Notes: generated by a model from the letters alone, not told the origin. Positions 43,828 to 52,833 are shown, counted from the first letter of the stretch. The stretch: 55,753 bases of DNA from Croceibacterium_A sp964439725 (GCA_964439725.1 CAYTPY010000003.1:1-55753), one strand, 5' to 3'. Program-made: numbers and translations.

Positions 43828-45479
43828 CGAGCCGACCTCAAACCTGTGATGGTGGCACCGGCAGCGCTCAGTTGCTCGGGCTCGGCGAGACAGTGGAGCA
43901 GGCGAACCCCATTGTGCGCCTGGGCTTCCTGCAAGGCTTCGCCGAAGGCCTGCGTCGTGCGAACCTGGCGAGCCCAGCCTCCGAACGCCTGGGCCAAACC
44001 GGCGAAGTCTGGGTTCTCCAGATCGGTCGATGCGACACGGCCGGGATAAGCGCGCTCTTGGTGCATCCGGATCGTTCCGAAGGATCCGTTATCGATCACG
44101 ATGACCAGGAGATCGCAGCCGTATTGACGAGCCGTCGCCAGTTCCTGTGCCGTCATCAGGAAGTCGCCGTCGCCTGCCACCGCGATCACCATCCGCTCGG
44201 GGAAGCGCAGGGCTGCCGCCACCGCCGCCGGGAGGCCGTATCCCATCGCTCCCGCGGTAGGAGCCAATTGCGATGGATAGCCGGCGTACGGCCAATAGCG
44301 ATGCCACCAGCCGGTGAAGTTGCCGGCGCCGTTGCAGACGATGGCGTCAGCGGGCAGCATCTCGCGTGCCAGCCGCATGCATCCGACCAGGTCGAGCGGA
44401 TAGCGTCCCTGTCGAGGCGTCGACCATTCCAACCATTCGCCGTGCGCTTCGGCACCCGCGCCGAAGGGGATGGTGCCTCTTTCGTCCCATAAGGCGGCGC
44501 GCTCGGCAAACTCGCCGACATCGGCGCAGATTGCGAGATCGGTGCGATAGACGCGGTTCAGTTCATTGGGGTCGGGATGGACGTGCACCAGCAACTGTCC
44601 TGGATGTTCAGGGGTGATCAGGCTGTAGCCGTCGGTGGTCGCTTCCCCCAGTCGCGCCCCCACAACAAGCACGAGATCCGCAGTCTTCACGCGCTGGAGC
44701 AGACGCGGGTTGGCTCCAGGTCCGAGGTTTCCCGCATAGACGGCCGATGCCGGCGAGATCGCATCCTGCCGGCGAAAGGCAGTCGCCACGGGTAAGCCCA
44801 GCCGACCCGCGAACTCGGCGAAATGGTCGCGCGCCTTCGCGCCCCAGCCAGCTCCACCGACGATGGCGATTGGCGCGGCGGCATCGGCAAATAGCGCCAT
44901 CATTGCGGCGGTAGCGTCCGGGCAGGGCGCTTGCGCAGGACGGGTAACGAGCGGGCGAGGTTCGGCCGCTATACCCGTGTCATGCAGCATGTCTTCGGGC
45001 ATGGCGAGGACCACCGGGCCCGGACGCCCCGATATCGCCGTCGCATAGGCGCGGGCAACGAATTCGGGGATCCGCGATGCGTCGTCGATTCGCGCCGCCC
45101 ACTTGGCCACCGGCCCGAAGAACGCGGGAAAGTCGATTTCCTGAAAACCCTCGCGGTCCCGCATCCCTCGACCGACATCGCCCACGAACAGGATCATCGG
45201 CTGCGAATCCTGGAATGCGACGTGAACGCCGATGCTGGCGTTGGTGGCGCCGGGGCCACGCGTGACAAAGGCCACGCCCGGCCGGCCGGTGAGCGCTCCA
45301 TCGGCACAGGCCATGAACGCGGCGCCGCTTTCGTGGCGGCAAGTTACGGTCTGTATGGCGGCACAGTCGTAGAGCGCATCGAGGACGGGCAGGAAGCTCT
45401 CACCCGGGACGGTGAACAGCCGGTCGCAGCCCTGTTCGACCAGGCAATCGACGAGCAGGCGAGCGGCACCGCGGGTCAC
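43824..45479 (-). CDS. ThDP-dependent enzyme, acetolactate-synthase-like, substrate unknown
   Basis: The 551-residue enzyme has the three-domain fold of acetolactate synthase, benzoylformate decarboxylase and related enzymes. The catalytic Glu50 lies in CRHESGAAF, the central domain carries GGAGWGAKA, and the cofactor motif GDGDFLMTAQEL with IDNGSFGT sits near 430-465. No ilvN regulatory subunit is adjacent and several acetolactate-synthase landmarks differ, so branched-chain amino acid synthesis is not assured. GTG 45479 comes only four codons after an in-frame stop, so it is the first possible start. The gene stands alone between convergent and divergent neighbours. Confidence 0.85.
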   Translation of the reverse strand: MTRGAARLLVDCLVEQGCDRLFTVPGESFLPVLDALYDCAAIQTVTCRHESGAAFMACADGALTGRPGVAFVTRGPGATNASIGVHVAFQDSQPMILFVGDVGRGMRDREGFQEIDFPAFFGPVAKWAARIDDASRIPEFVARAYATAISGRPGPVVLAMPEDMLHDTGIAAEPRPLVTRPAQAPCPDATAAMMALFADAAAPIAIVGGAGWGAKARDHFAEFAGRLGLPVATAFRRQDAISPASAVYAGNLGPGANPRLLQRVKTADLVLVVGARLGEATTDGYSLITPEHPGQLLVHVHPDPNELNRVYRTDLAICADVGEFAERAALWDERGTIPFGAGAEAHGEWLEWSTPRQGRYPLDLVGCMRLAREMLPADAIVCNGAGNFTGWWHRYWPYAGYPSQLAPTAGAMGYGLPAAVAAALRFPERMVIAVAGDGDFLMTAQELATARQYGCDLLVIVIDNGSFGTIRMHQERAYPGRVASTDLENPDFAGLAQAFGGWARQVRTTQAFGEALQEAQAHNGVRLLHCLAEPEQLSAAGATITGLRSAR

Positions 45480-45591
45480 GCGGCAATGCTAAACCTCGCT
45501 GGCCGCTCCGGCAATCCGGGCGGCTGCTGTCCCGCTTGTGGACATGGTGGCCGGATCGGGTGCCAAATGGTTAGCAAAGCGTTAACCGGTC

Positions 45592-45792
45592 ATGATGCGC
45601 CGTTCACTGGTCCTAACCGACGAGACGGCCCGGCACCCGTTCCGGGCTTCCCTGCCGCCGCAATGGCGCGAGGAGCGCCATGAACTGGCCGAGCCGCGAG
45701 CGCCATGGCGTCGCAGTTTGTTCGCCGATGCCACCGGGTTCGCCCGGACCTATCTCGCCTGTCTGTTGGCGGTCGCGGCGTTCATCGCCTGA
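45592..45792 (+). CDS. Small C-terminally membrane-anchored protein, unknown function
   Basis: This 66-residue frame occupies the gap between two minus-strand genes without overlap. It has a charged N-terminus with Trp/Arg/Glu residues (PPQWREERHE, APWRRSLF) and a C-terminal hydrophobic helix (TYLACLLAVAAFIA) as a tail anchor. ATG 45592 and 45595 are both possible, and no strong ribosome-binding site is seen. Its fit to the gap and the tail-anchor shape favour a real gene, but I do not recognise a named family. Confidence 0.55.
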   Translation: MMRRSLVLTDETARHPFRASLPPQWREERHELAEPRAPWRRSLFADATGFARTYLACLLAVAAFIA

Positions 45793-45805
45793 CGGGAAGA
45801 AGCGA

Positions 45806-47119
45806 TCAGCTGGCCAGGGCCAGCTTTTCTTCTTCGTGCAGCCGCATCCCGAGCCAGGCCGAGATCACGCACATTCCTGCGCTGAGCAGCAGCTGTTCGA
45901 CCACCGGAACGCCGACGGTGCTCAGCCCGACCGCGATGAGCGAGCCGATGACCATGGCGCCGGAATTTACGATGTTGTTCGCGGCCACCATGCGCGACGC
46001 GACCGAGGGTTCGCACTTTGTGGTCAGGAACGCGTAAAGCGGCACCACGAACATGCCGCCGGCAATGGCGATCAGCAGCAGCGTGAAAAGCACCAGCGGC
46101 GCCAGCGGTTGCGCCAGGAACTCTCCGACATTCATCAGGTGCTCCGAGCGAACGTCCGCCGCCCATTCATGGCAGACAAGCCAGAAGGCTGCGACGAAAG
46201 CTCCCATGAACAGCACCGACAGGGGCGCAAAGCGGGCCGAAACATCGCCCTTGAGCAGAGTGTTGATCGTGACCGAACCGATCGCCACCCCGATGGAGAA
46301 GATGACCAGGAACAGGCTGGCGACTTCCTTGCTGGCGAACAGCACGTTCTTGGCGAGCGGCGGGAACTGGATGAACAGCACCGCGCCGATGGTCCAAAAG
46401 AAGCTGATGGCGAGGATGGCATAGAACACCTCGCGCTGATGCATCGTGCTGCGCACCAGGTTGAAGGACGCTCTGAGCAGGTTCCAGTCCAGGGGCTGGC
46501 CACGCTCGTAAGGCGGGGCGGGGGGCACTTGCCGGCTGGTCAGATAACCGACGATGGCAGTGGCTATGACGGCGGCCGCCGCCCATTGCACCGGCAGATA
46601 ACCCGCCAGGATGGTACCGGCCAGGATGGCGATGTAGGTTCCGGCTTCCACCAGTCCGGTGCCGGCCAGTACTTCCTGTTTCTGCAGATGTTGCGGAAGA
46701 ATCGCGTACTTGATGGGGCCGAAAAAGGTGGAGTGAATCCCCATCGCGAACAGCGCAAGTAGCATCAGGGGAATGGCGATCGCCTGCGTCAACATGCCTT
46801 GCCAAGCCATGACCAGCCCCGCCGCACCGACCGCCATGATGCCGATTTCCGCCGCCTTGACCCAGCGGATGATGACCGCCTTGTCTCGCATGTCGGCCAG
46901 TTGGCCGGACAGCGCGGATAGGACGAAGAACGGAAGGATGAACAATCCAGAGGCGATCGCGCTGAACTGCGCCTCTGCTTCCTCGGAGTTGTAGACGCTG
47001 TACACGACGAACAGCACCATCGCGTTCTTGAACAGGTTGTCGTTGAACGCGTTGAGCAACTGGGTCGCGAACAACGGCAGGAAGCGCCGCTGCCGGAGCA
47101 GGTATGTCGAAGTCAGCAT
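45806..47119 (-). CDS. MFS transporter, LplT-like
   Basis: The 437-residue protein has about twelve membrane helices of the major facilitator type. FLPLFATQLLNAFNDNLFKNA at the N-terminus (the family QxxNAFNDNxFK pattern) and HSTFFGPIKYAILPQHL resemble LplT, the lysophospholipid flippase. In many bacteria this domain is fused or adjacent to an acyltransferase (Aas, PlsC); none is here, but pgsA lies divergently next door, so a phospholipid role is plausible. I chose ATG 47119, with GGCAGG just upstream. In-frame ATG 47167 and TTG 47182 would add a basic N-terminus. Confidence 0.85.
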   Translation of the reverse strand: MLTSTYLLRQRRFLPLFATQLLNAFNDNLFKNAMVLFVVYSVYNSEEAEAQFSAIASGLFILPFFVLSALSGQLADMRDKAVIIRWVKAAEIGIMAVGAAGLVMAWQGMLTQAIAIPLMLLALFAMGIHSTFFGPIKYAILPQHLQKQEVLAGTGLVEAGTYIAILAGTILAGYLPVQWAAAAVIATAIVGYLTSRQVPPAPPYERGQPLDWNLLRASFNLVRSTMHQREVFYAILAISFFWTIGAVLFIQFPPLAKNVLFASKEVASLFLVIFSIGVAIGSVTINTLLKGDVSARFAPLSVLFMGAFVAAFWLVCHEWAADVRSEHLMNVGEFLAQPLAPLVLFTLLLIAIAGGMFVVPLYAFLTTKCEPSVASRMVAANNIVNSGAMVIGSLIAVGLSTVGVPVVEQLLLSAGMCVISAWLGMRLHEEEKLALAS

Positions 47120-47231
47120 GGCCTGCCGGCGGAACCTCTCACGTTGCAGCTCACGACTTAGCCGCATCGGCGCTAAGAACAACCACGCCGCGCACTTTTT
47201 CCCGACGGCTTGAAAGGCTAGGACCCATGCG

Positions 47232-47840
47232 ATGATGTCGCTGCCGAATATCCTGACGCTGTCGCGTATCGTCGCGCTACCGCTGCTCGCGTTCCTGCTG
47301 TGGTGGCCAAACTGGAACTTCGGCTACGCCTTGGCCTTCGGGCTCTACTGCCTGATGGGCATCACCGACTATTTCGATGGATATCTCGCCCGTTCCAGCG
47401 GCGCAGTTTCTCGCCTCGGCATCTTCCTCGATCCGGTCGCCGACAAGATCATGGTCGCGGTCGTGATCCTCGTGCTGACGGCGCAAGGATATCTGCGCGG
47501 GCCTTACGTCGGCGATTTCCACGTCATTGCCGGTCTCGTCATTCTTGTGCGGGAGATTGCGGTTTCTGGCCTGCGGGAATTCCTCGGGGGTCTGCAAGTG
47601 TCGGTTCCGGTGAGCAAGCTCGCCAAGTGGAAGACGACGTTCCAGCTCGTCGCGCTGGGGGCCTTGATTCTTGGAGGCGCCGTGCATGGCCAGCCGTGCC
47701 ATTCGGTGGCGGCGGACTGCGGCACACTGGCGAATCAGTGGATCCACCTGGTCGGTCTGGTCTGCCTGTGGGCCGCGGCGATCCTGACACTGATCACAGG
47801 CTGGGATTATCTGCGAGTCGGCCTCAAGCACATGGACTGA
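47232..47840 (+). CDS. pgsA: CDP-diacylglycerol-glycerol-3-phosphate 3-phosphatidyltransferase
   Basis: PgsA forms phosphatidylglycerol phosphate, the first step to phosphatidylglycerol and cardiolipin. The CDP-alcohol phosphotransferase signature is complete: DYFDGYLAR, eight residues to G, then FLDPVADK (residues about 48-74). The N-terminus LPNILTLSRIVALPLLAF is typical, and the 202-residue protein has several membrane helices. The start is ATG 47232 or 47235. It is divergent from the LplT-like gene with a gap of 112 bases. Confidence 0.95.
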   Translation: MMSLPNILTLSRIVALPLLAFLLWWPNWNFGYALAFGLYCLMGITDYFDGYLARSSGAVSRLGIFLDPVADKIMVAVVILVLTAQGYLRGPYVGDFHVIAGLVILVREIAVSGLREFLGGLQVSVPVSKLAKWKTTFQLVALGALILGGAVHGQPCHSVAADCGTLANQWIHLVGLVCLWAAAILTLITGWDYLRVGLKHMD

Positions 47841-47867
47841 TGGCAAGCCCCCGCTTAACCCAGATTG

Positions 47868-47895
47868 TTGTTATCCCCGACAAATGCGGTATCCT
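47868..47895 (+). promoter_or_regulatory. Possible promoter of the small gene at 47929
   Basis: TTGTTA (47868-47873), a 16-base spacer and TATCCT (47890-47895), each matching four of six consensus bases, lie 33 bases before the proposed start. Confidence 0.4.
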
Positions 47896-47928
47896 GCGGG
47901 CCCACTCACGGAAAAGGGGGACGCGAAG

Positions 47929-48174
47929 ATGCGCTCGCCTAAGACCCGGTTGCAACACACCTATCGTCTGGTCCTGTCCGAGGACGGGCGGGGAGTCGCT
48001 CGGACGATCGAATTTGAAGCCGCCGGTGCCGAATCCGCGCTCCACCACGCTCAACAGCAATGTCGCGGCCGCGAAGCCGAGCTGTTCGAGGACGAGCGCA
48101 GTCTGGGGCGTCTCAAGTGCGAGCCGCGCGGCGGCTTCTGGGTCTTGTCGCCCAGCGTGAGTCCCATCGCTTAA
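47929..48174 (+). CDS. Small conserved-looking protein of unknown function
   Basis: This 81-residue soluble protein reads as an alternating strand/helix fold: HTYRLVLSEDG, a basic/acidic turn, TIEFEAAGAESALHHAQQQ and a final FWVLSPS. It has no signal peptide. An AAGGGGGA ribosome-binding site before ATG 47929 favours this start over ATG 47884. It lies after pgsA with its own possible promoter and is convergent with oxyR, 28 bases away. I do not recognise a named family. Confidence 0.7.
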   Translation: MRSPKTRLQHTYRLVLSEDGRGVARTIEFEAAGAESALHHAQQQCRGREAELFEDERSLGRLKCEPRGGFWVLSPSVSPIA

Positions 48175-48202
48175 GGATCGCATCGCGCGCTTGCGGCTGC
48201 GC

Positions 48203-49099
48203 TCACCCGGCTCGCAGCTCTTTCGCCAAGAGCCGGAATTCCTCTGCCCTCGGGCTGTTTTTGCGCCACACGAGGGCGACTTCGCGGCTGCCGTTCTTGG
48301 CCTTGAGTGGTCGCGCGACGACTTGGGTGCCGCGCAGGATTCCGGCCTCGATCGCCATCTCGGGCAGCATGGTCATGCCAAGGCCGTTATCGACCATCTG
48401 AACCAGAGTGTGCAGGCTCGTGCCAATCATTGTCGCCGATGCCCTTAGCTCCGGCCGGTTGCAGGCGGACAAGGCATGCTCCTTCAGGCAGTGCCCGTCC
48501 TCGAGCAGCAGCAAATGATTCTCGTCGATCATCGAGGCGGGGATCGATTCGGGCGGATTGCGCGGATCGTCTTTTGGGAACGCGACGAACAGCCTGTCGT
48601 CGGCGATATGCTCGTGCTCGACATCGCCGGTCGGAAAGGGCAGTGCTAGGAGCACGCAATCGGCCCGTCCATGGTGCAGCGACTCGACGGCATCGCCGCT
48701 CACCTCTTCGCGCAGAAAGAGCCGCAACTGAGGCCGTTCCCGGCGAAGCCTCGGCAGGATCCGGGGCAGGAGGAAGGGGGCGATCGTCGGGATCACGCTC
48801 ATCCTCAACTCGCCGGTCAGCGGCTTTCCCGACGCCTGCACCAGCGCGGCTATCTCCTCCGCTTCGCGGAGCAGGCGATGGGCTTTCTCGACGACCGCGT
48901 TACCTAGCGGAGTGAACCGCACCACACGCCGGCTCCGCTCGACCAGGGTAACGCCGAGCAGCGACTCGAGCTCGCGGATTCCCGCCGACAATGTTGATTG
49001 GGAGACGAACATCGCTTCAGCCGCGCGGCCGAAGTGGCCGTGTTCGTGCAACGCCACCAGGTATTGCAACTGCTTGATGGTCGGGAGGTAGGTACTCAT
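48203..49099 (-). CDS. oxyR: Hydrogen-peroxide-sensing regulator OxyR
   Basis: This LysR-type regulator of 298 residues has an N-terminal helix-turn-helix (about 6-65: HFGRAAEAMFVSQSTLSAGIRELE as the family pattern) and a C-terminal sensor domain. The two redox cysteines of OxyR are both present: Cys204 in LEDGHC and Cys213 nine residues later, corresponding to C199 and C208 of E. coli. It should activate peroxide defence genes through a disulfide switch. The frame extends upstream to 49159, but ATG 49099 (MSTYLPTIKQLQYL) is the normal start. No katG or ahpC gene is in the window. Confidence 0.94.
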   Translation of the reverse strand: MSTYLPTIKQLQYLVALHEHGHFGRAAEAMFVSQSTLSAGIRELESLLGVTLVERSRRVVRFTPLGNAVVEKAHRLLREAEEIAALVQASGKPLTGELRMSVIPTIAPFLLPRILPRLRRERPQLRLFLREEVSGDAVESLHHGRADCVLLALPFPTGDVEHEHIADDRLFVAFPKDDPRNPPESIPASMIDENHLLLLEDGHCLKEHALSACNRPELRASATMIGTSLHTLVQMVDNGLGMTMLPEMAIEAGILRGTQVVARPLKAKNGSREVALVWRKNSPRAEEFRLLAKELRAG

Positions 49100-49225
49100 G
49101 ACTGCGCCCCACCACCTATCCGTTCGCAACGGCCCTGTCGAACCAGGATGACGCAGCACCTCCGTCCTTCGACCGGCTGGACACGAAGGAAGGTCAAGGG
49201 TGGCCCCGCTTGAAGTACGGCCGCT

Positions 49226-50428
49226 CTACTGCGCCGCCTCTGTTTCCTGACCCTCGGACTCGCTGTCGGCAATTCGCGTCATCTTCAGCCGCCCATTCTC
49301 GACGCCGAACCCCAATCGACCTTCGACGAGTTCGAGTGCGTCGCGGCCAAATACGTCATAGCGCCAGCCTTCCAGCACCGGCAGCTTGCGAACGCCCGCC
49401 GCGAGCGCTTCCAGCTCTTCGGAACGGGTCAGCAGGCGGGCGGCGACGTCTATCTCGCGGGTGCGGATCTTGAGCAGCAACTTGAGCAGATCGGCGACCA
49501 GCGCGCCTTCCTTGCCCAGCGGCGCGCCGCGCTTCGGCCGGTCGGGCATCTCGTCGTCGGGAAGCGGCTCCGCTTTTTGCAGTACGCGCATCACGCGCTT
49601 GCCGATATCGTTATCTTTCCATGCCTGACTCAGCCCCCGGACTTTTGCCAGGTCCTCCTGCTTGGCCGGCGGATGACTGGCGACGTCGGCCAGGGTTTCG
49701 TCGCGCATGATGCGGCCGCGCGGGATGTCTTTCGCTTGCGCTTCGGTTTCGCGCCACGCAGCGAGCGCCTTTAGTCGCCCCAGTACCAACGCGTTCCGGC
49801 TCGGCGCGCGAATACGATGCCAGGCCGTTTCGAGATCGTTGGCATAGTTCGCCGGGTCGGCGAGTCGGTCCATCTCGGCGTCGAGCCACACCCCGCGCCC
49901 GGTTTTGATCAGCCGCTTAAGAATTTTCGGAAATATCTTGGCGAGATAAGTGACGTCTCCGATCGCATATTCGATCTGCCGGTCTGTCAGCGGCCGCCGG
50001 CTCCAGTCGGTAAAACGCGCGCCCTTGTCGATCGTCTTGCCGAGCCACGACTCGACGAGGTTGGCATAGCCGATCTGCTCCGACTGGCTGATGGCCATCA
50101 TGGCCACCTGCGTGTCGAAGATCGGCTGCGGGGTCTTGCCGGTCAGATTGTAGATGATCTCGACGTCTTGCCCGCCGGCATGAAAGACCTTGAGGACGTC
50201 CTCGTTATTGCAGAACAGGTCGAGCATCGGCGCGAGATCGATGCCGTTCGCGAGCGGATCGACGGCCGCGGCCTCCTCCTCGTTGCCCAGCTGCACCAAG
50301 CACAGCAGCGGCCAGTAGGTGTTCTCGCGCATGAACTCAGTATCAACCGCGACGAACTCCGATTTCGCCAGCCGTTCGCAAAGCTTCGCCAGTTCCTCGG
50401 TCGTCGTGATCAACGGGTGTATTTTCAT
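49226..50428 (-). CDS. rnd: Ribonuclease D
   Basis: RNase D is a 3'-5' exoribonuclease that trims tRNA precursors. The DEDDy active site is complete: Asp29 and Glu31 in AVDTEF, Asp88 in AGGQDVE, and Tyr154-Asp158 in YAIGDVTYL. HRDC domains follow (about 205-290 and the end). The 400-residue length is usual. ATG 50428 gives the normal start MKIHPLITT; the in-frame GTG 50434 adds two residues. It is divergent from aspS. Confidence 0.96.
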   Translation of the reverse strand: MKIHPLITTTEELAKLCERLAKSEFVAVDTEFMRENTYWPLLCLVQLGNEEEAAAVDPLANGIDLAPMLDLFCNNEDVLKVFHAGGQDVEIIYNLTGKTPQPIFDTQVAMMAISQSEQIGYANLVESWLGKTIDKGARFTDWSRRPLTDRQIEYAIGDVTYLAKIFPKILKRLIKTGRGVWLDAEMDRLADPANYANDLETAWHRIRAPSRNALVLGRLKALAAWRETEAQAKDIPRGRIMRDETLADVASHPPAKQEDLAKVRGLSQAWKDNDIGKRVMRVLQKAEPLPDDEMPDRPKRGAPLGKEGALVADLLKLLLKIRTREIDVAARLLTRSEELEALAAGVRKLPVLEGWRYDVFGRDALELVEGRLGFGVENGRLKMTRIADSESEGQETEAAQ

Positions 50429-50488
50429 GGGCACTTTTCTATAGGGCGCATCGGTCGTCCCCGAATTGTCGTATCCGGGGCGGGCGGC

Positions 50489-50517
50489 TTGACAGGAACG
50501 TTTCCCTTGCCTGTTAG
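50489..50517 (+). promoter_or_regulatory. Probable sigma-70 promoter of aspS
   Basis: A perfect TTGACA (50489-50494), a 17-base spacer and TGTTAG (50512-50517) lie 46 bases before aspS in the gap to the divergent rnd gene. Confidence 0.6.
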
Positions 50518-50563
50518 CGCCGGCTCCCTAGCGCCATAACTTGCGAAACGAAAAGAGTCTCCG

Positions 50564-52381
50564 ATGCACGCCTATCGTTCCCACAATTGCGCTGCTTTGC
50601 GCGCCGAGCATGTTGGACAGGCCGTCCGCCTGTCGGGTTGGCTGCATCGCAAGCGCGATCACGGCGGCGTGTTGTTCGTCGATCTGCGCGATCATTACGG
50701 CCTGACCCAGATCGTTTGTGACGCGGATTCTCCAGCGCTCCAGGTGCTCGAAGGCCTACGGCTTGAAAGCGTCGTGACCATCGACGGAGACGTTAAGGCG
50801 CGCGCCGAAGGGACCACTAACCCCAACCTCCCGACCGGCGAAGTCGAAGTCTACGCCCGCGCGGTCACCGTGCAGAGCCGCGCCGAAGAGCTGCCGATGC
50901 CGGTCGCCGGCGAGCAAGAGTACCCCGAGGACATCCGTCTCAAGTACCGCTTCCTCGACCTGCGGCGCGAGAGCGTCCACCGCAACATGATGCTCCGCAG
51001 CCAGGTCATCGCCTCGCTGCGGCGGCGCATGACCGAGCAGGGCTTCACCGAATTCCAGACCCCGATCCTGACCGCCAGCAGCCCCGAAGGCGCGCGAGAC
51101 TACCTGGTCCCGAGCCGTGTCCATCCGGGCAAGTTCTACGCGCTCCCGCAGGCCCCGCAGATGTTCAAGCAGCTGCTGATGGTCGCCGGCTTCGATCGCT
51201 ATTTCCAGATTGCGCCCTGCTTCCGCGACGAAGATGCCCGCGCCGACCGTAGCCCGGGCGAGTTCTACCAGCTCGATTTCGAAATGAGCTTCGTCACGCA
51301 AGAAGATGTTTTTCAAGCGATCGAGCCAGTACTCGGCGGCGTGTTCGAGGAGTTCGCCGGCGAGCGAGCCGTAACCAAGACCGGCGAATGGCCGCGCATT
51401 CCCTACAAGCAGGCGATGCTCGAGTTCGGCTCCGACAAGCCGGACCTGCGCAACCCGCTGCGCATCGCCGACGTGACCGGCCACTTCACGAAGTCCGGCT
51501 TCGGCCTGTTCGAGAAGATCGCCGGCTCCGGCGGCGTCGTCCGCGCGATTCCGGCGCCCGGCACTGCGGACAAGAGCCGCAAGTTCTTCGACGACATGAA
51601 CGACTGGGCGCGCGGCGAAGGCTTCGCCGGCCTCGGCTACGTCACCCGCAAGGGCGGCGAGTTCGGCGGACCGATCGCCAAGAACCACGGCGCCGAAGGC
51701 ATGGAAGCGCTCTATGCCGAGCTCGGCCTGGGCGCCGACGACGGCCTGTTCTTCGCCGCCGGCAAAGAGGCCGAAGCCGCCAAGCTCGCCGGCCTGGCGC
51801 GTACTCGCGTCGGCGAGCAGCTGGGCCTGCTCGAAGATGCGTTCCGCTTCTGCTGGGTCGTCGACTACCCGATGTTCGAGTACGACGAGGAGCTGAAGAA
51901 GATCGACTTCAGCCACAACCCGTTCTCGATGCCGCAGGGCGAGCTCGAAGCACTCGAAAATCAGGATCCGCTCGAGATCCTCGCCTGGCAATACGACATC
52001 GTCTGCAACGGCATCGAACTGTGCTCCGGCGCGATCCGGAACCACCGGCCGGACATCATGTACAAGGCCTTCGGCATCGCCGGCTACACGCAGGAAGAGG
52101 TCGACGCGAACTTCTCAGGTATGATCAACGCGTTCAAGTACGGCGCTCCGCCGCACGGCGGCGCTGCCCCGGGTGTCGACCGCATCGTCATGCTGCTCGC
52201 CGACGAGCCGAACATTCGTGAAGTCACGATCTTCCCGCTCAACCAGAAGGCCGAGGACCTGATGATGAGCGCGCCGAGTCCGGTGAGCGCAAAGCAGCTT
52301 CGCGAACTGCACATCCGGCTGGTCGAGCCACCCAAGGCGGCCCCTGCCGAAGCCGCTCGCGTCGACCGCGCCGGAGAATAG
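50564..52381 (+). CDS. aspS: Aspartyl-tRNA synthetase, probably non-discriminating
   Basis: This class IIb synthetase (605 residues) charges tRNA-Asp. It has an N-terminal OB anticodon-binding domain, motif 2 with FRDEDARADRSPGEFYQLDFEM (the family FRDEDxRADRQPEFTQ-like core), a bacterial GAD insertion, and motif 3 GAAPGVDRIVMLL (the family G-x-G-x-DR region). The loop RDHGG (31-35) has His where discriminating E. coli-type enzymes have Leu, a known mark of the form that can also charge tRNA-Asn. That would need GatCAB, which is outside this window. Clean promoter and start. Confidence 0.96.
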   Translation: MHAYRSHNCAALRAEHVGQAVRLSGWLHRKRDHGGVLFVDLRDHYGLTQIVCDADSPALQVLEGLRLESVVTIDGDVKARAEGTTNPNLPTGEVEVYARAVTVQSRAEELPMPVAGEQEYPEDIRLKYRFLDLRRESVHRNMMLRSQVIASLRRRMTEQGFTEFQTPILTASSPEGARDYLVPSRVHPGKFYALPQAPQMFKQLLMVAGFDRYFQIAPCFRDEDARADRSPGEFYQLDFEMSFVTQEDVFQAIEPVLGGVFEEFAGERAVTKTGEWPRIPYKQAMLEFGSDKPDLRNPLRIADVTGHFTKSGFGLFEKIAGSGGVVRAIPAPGTADKSRKFFDDMNDWARGEGFAGLGYVTRKGGEFGGPIAKNHGAEGMEALYAELGLGADDGLFFAAGKEAEAAKLAGLARTRVGEQLGLLEDAFRFCWVVDYPMFEYDEELKKIDFSHNPFSMPQGELEALENQDPLEILAWQYDIVCNGIELCSGAIRNHRPDIMYKAFGIAGYTQEEVDANFSGMINAFKYGAPPHGGAAPGVDRIVMLLADEPNIREVTIFPLNQKAEDLMMSAPSPVSAKQLRELHIRLVEPPKAAPAEAARVDRAGE

Positions 52382-52417
52382 CCGCTTCATCACCTAACGC
52401 GGGCACCCGCATGGCAC

Positions 52418-52446
52418 TTGCCAGCCCTTGCAGCCTTCATTAGGGC
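52418..52446 (+). promoter_or_regulatory. Possible acpP promoter
   Basis: TTGCCA (52418-52423), five of six consensus bases, is followed after 17 bases by TAGGGC, a poor -10. It lies 38 bases before acpP. Confidence 0.35.
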
Positions 52447-52483
52447 GCAGGGAAATTTCAACCCCGCTTCGAGAGGGCAGAAC

Positions 52484-52720
52484 ATGAGCGACACCGCCGA
52501 CCGCGTGAAGAAAATCGTCGTCGAGCATCTCGGCGTCGAGGAAGACAAAGTCACGCCGGACGCGAGCTTCATCGACGATCTGGGCGCCGACAGCCTCGAT
52601 ATCGTCGAGTTGGTAATGGCCTTCGAGGAAGAGTTCGGAGTCGAGATTCCCGACGACGCTGCCGAGAAGATCAACACCGTCGGCGACGCGAACCGTTATA
52701 TCGAAGAGAACAAGGGATAA
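52484..52720 (+). CDS. acpP: Acyl carrier protein
   Basis: The small acidic carrier (78 residues) holds growing acyl chains for FabF, FabZ and others. Ser37 in the motif GADSLDIVELVM is the phosphopantetheine site. The four-helix pattern is complete. GAGAGGG lies ten bases before ATG 52484; the frame is open upstream from 52418, but that part is not ACP. It is followed by a terminator and fabF. Confidence 0.98.
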   Translation: MSDTADRVKKIVVEHLGVEEDKVTPDASFIDDLGADSLDIVELVMAFEEEFGVEIPDDAAEKINTVGDANRYIEENKG

Positions 52721-52799
52721 TTCCCTTCGCGCAGTCGTTCGCCTGTAATCCTGTTCGCATCAGGATCGCGGGCGATCGTTGCGGCCCTTGCGGGCTTGG

Positions 52800-52833
52800 A
52801 CAGGCTCAGCCCGAACGGGGTTGAGCCTGTTTT
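52800..52833 (+). terminator. Rho-independent terminator between acpP and fabF, REP-like palindrome
   Basis: A 13-pair stem (ACAGGCTCAGCCC with GGGTTGAGCCTGT, one G-T pair) closes a five-base loop and runs into TTTC. The sequence GACAGGCTCAGCCCGAACGG resembles an interspersed palindrome I recall as frequent in related genomes. It allows high acpP expression to be separated from fabF. Confidence 0.85.
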
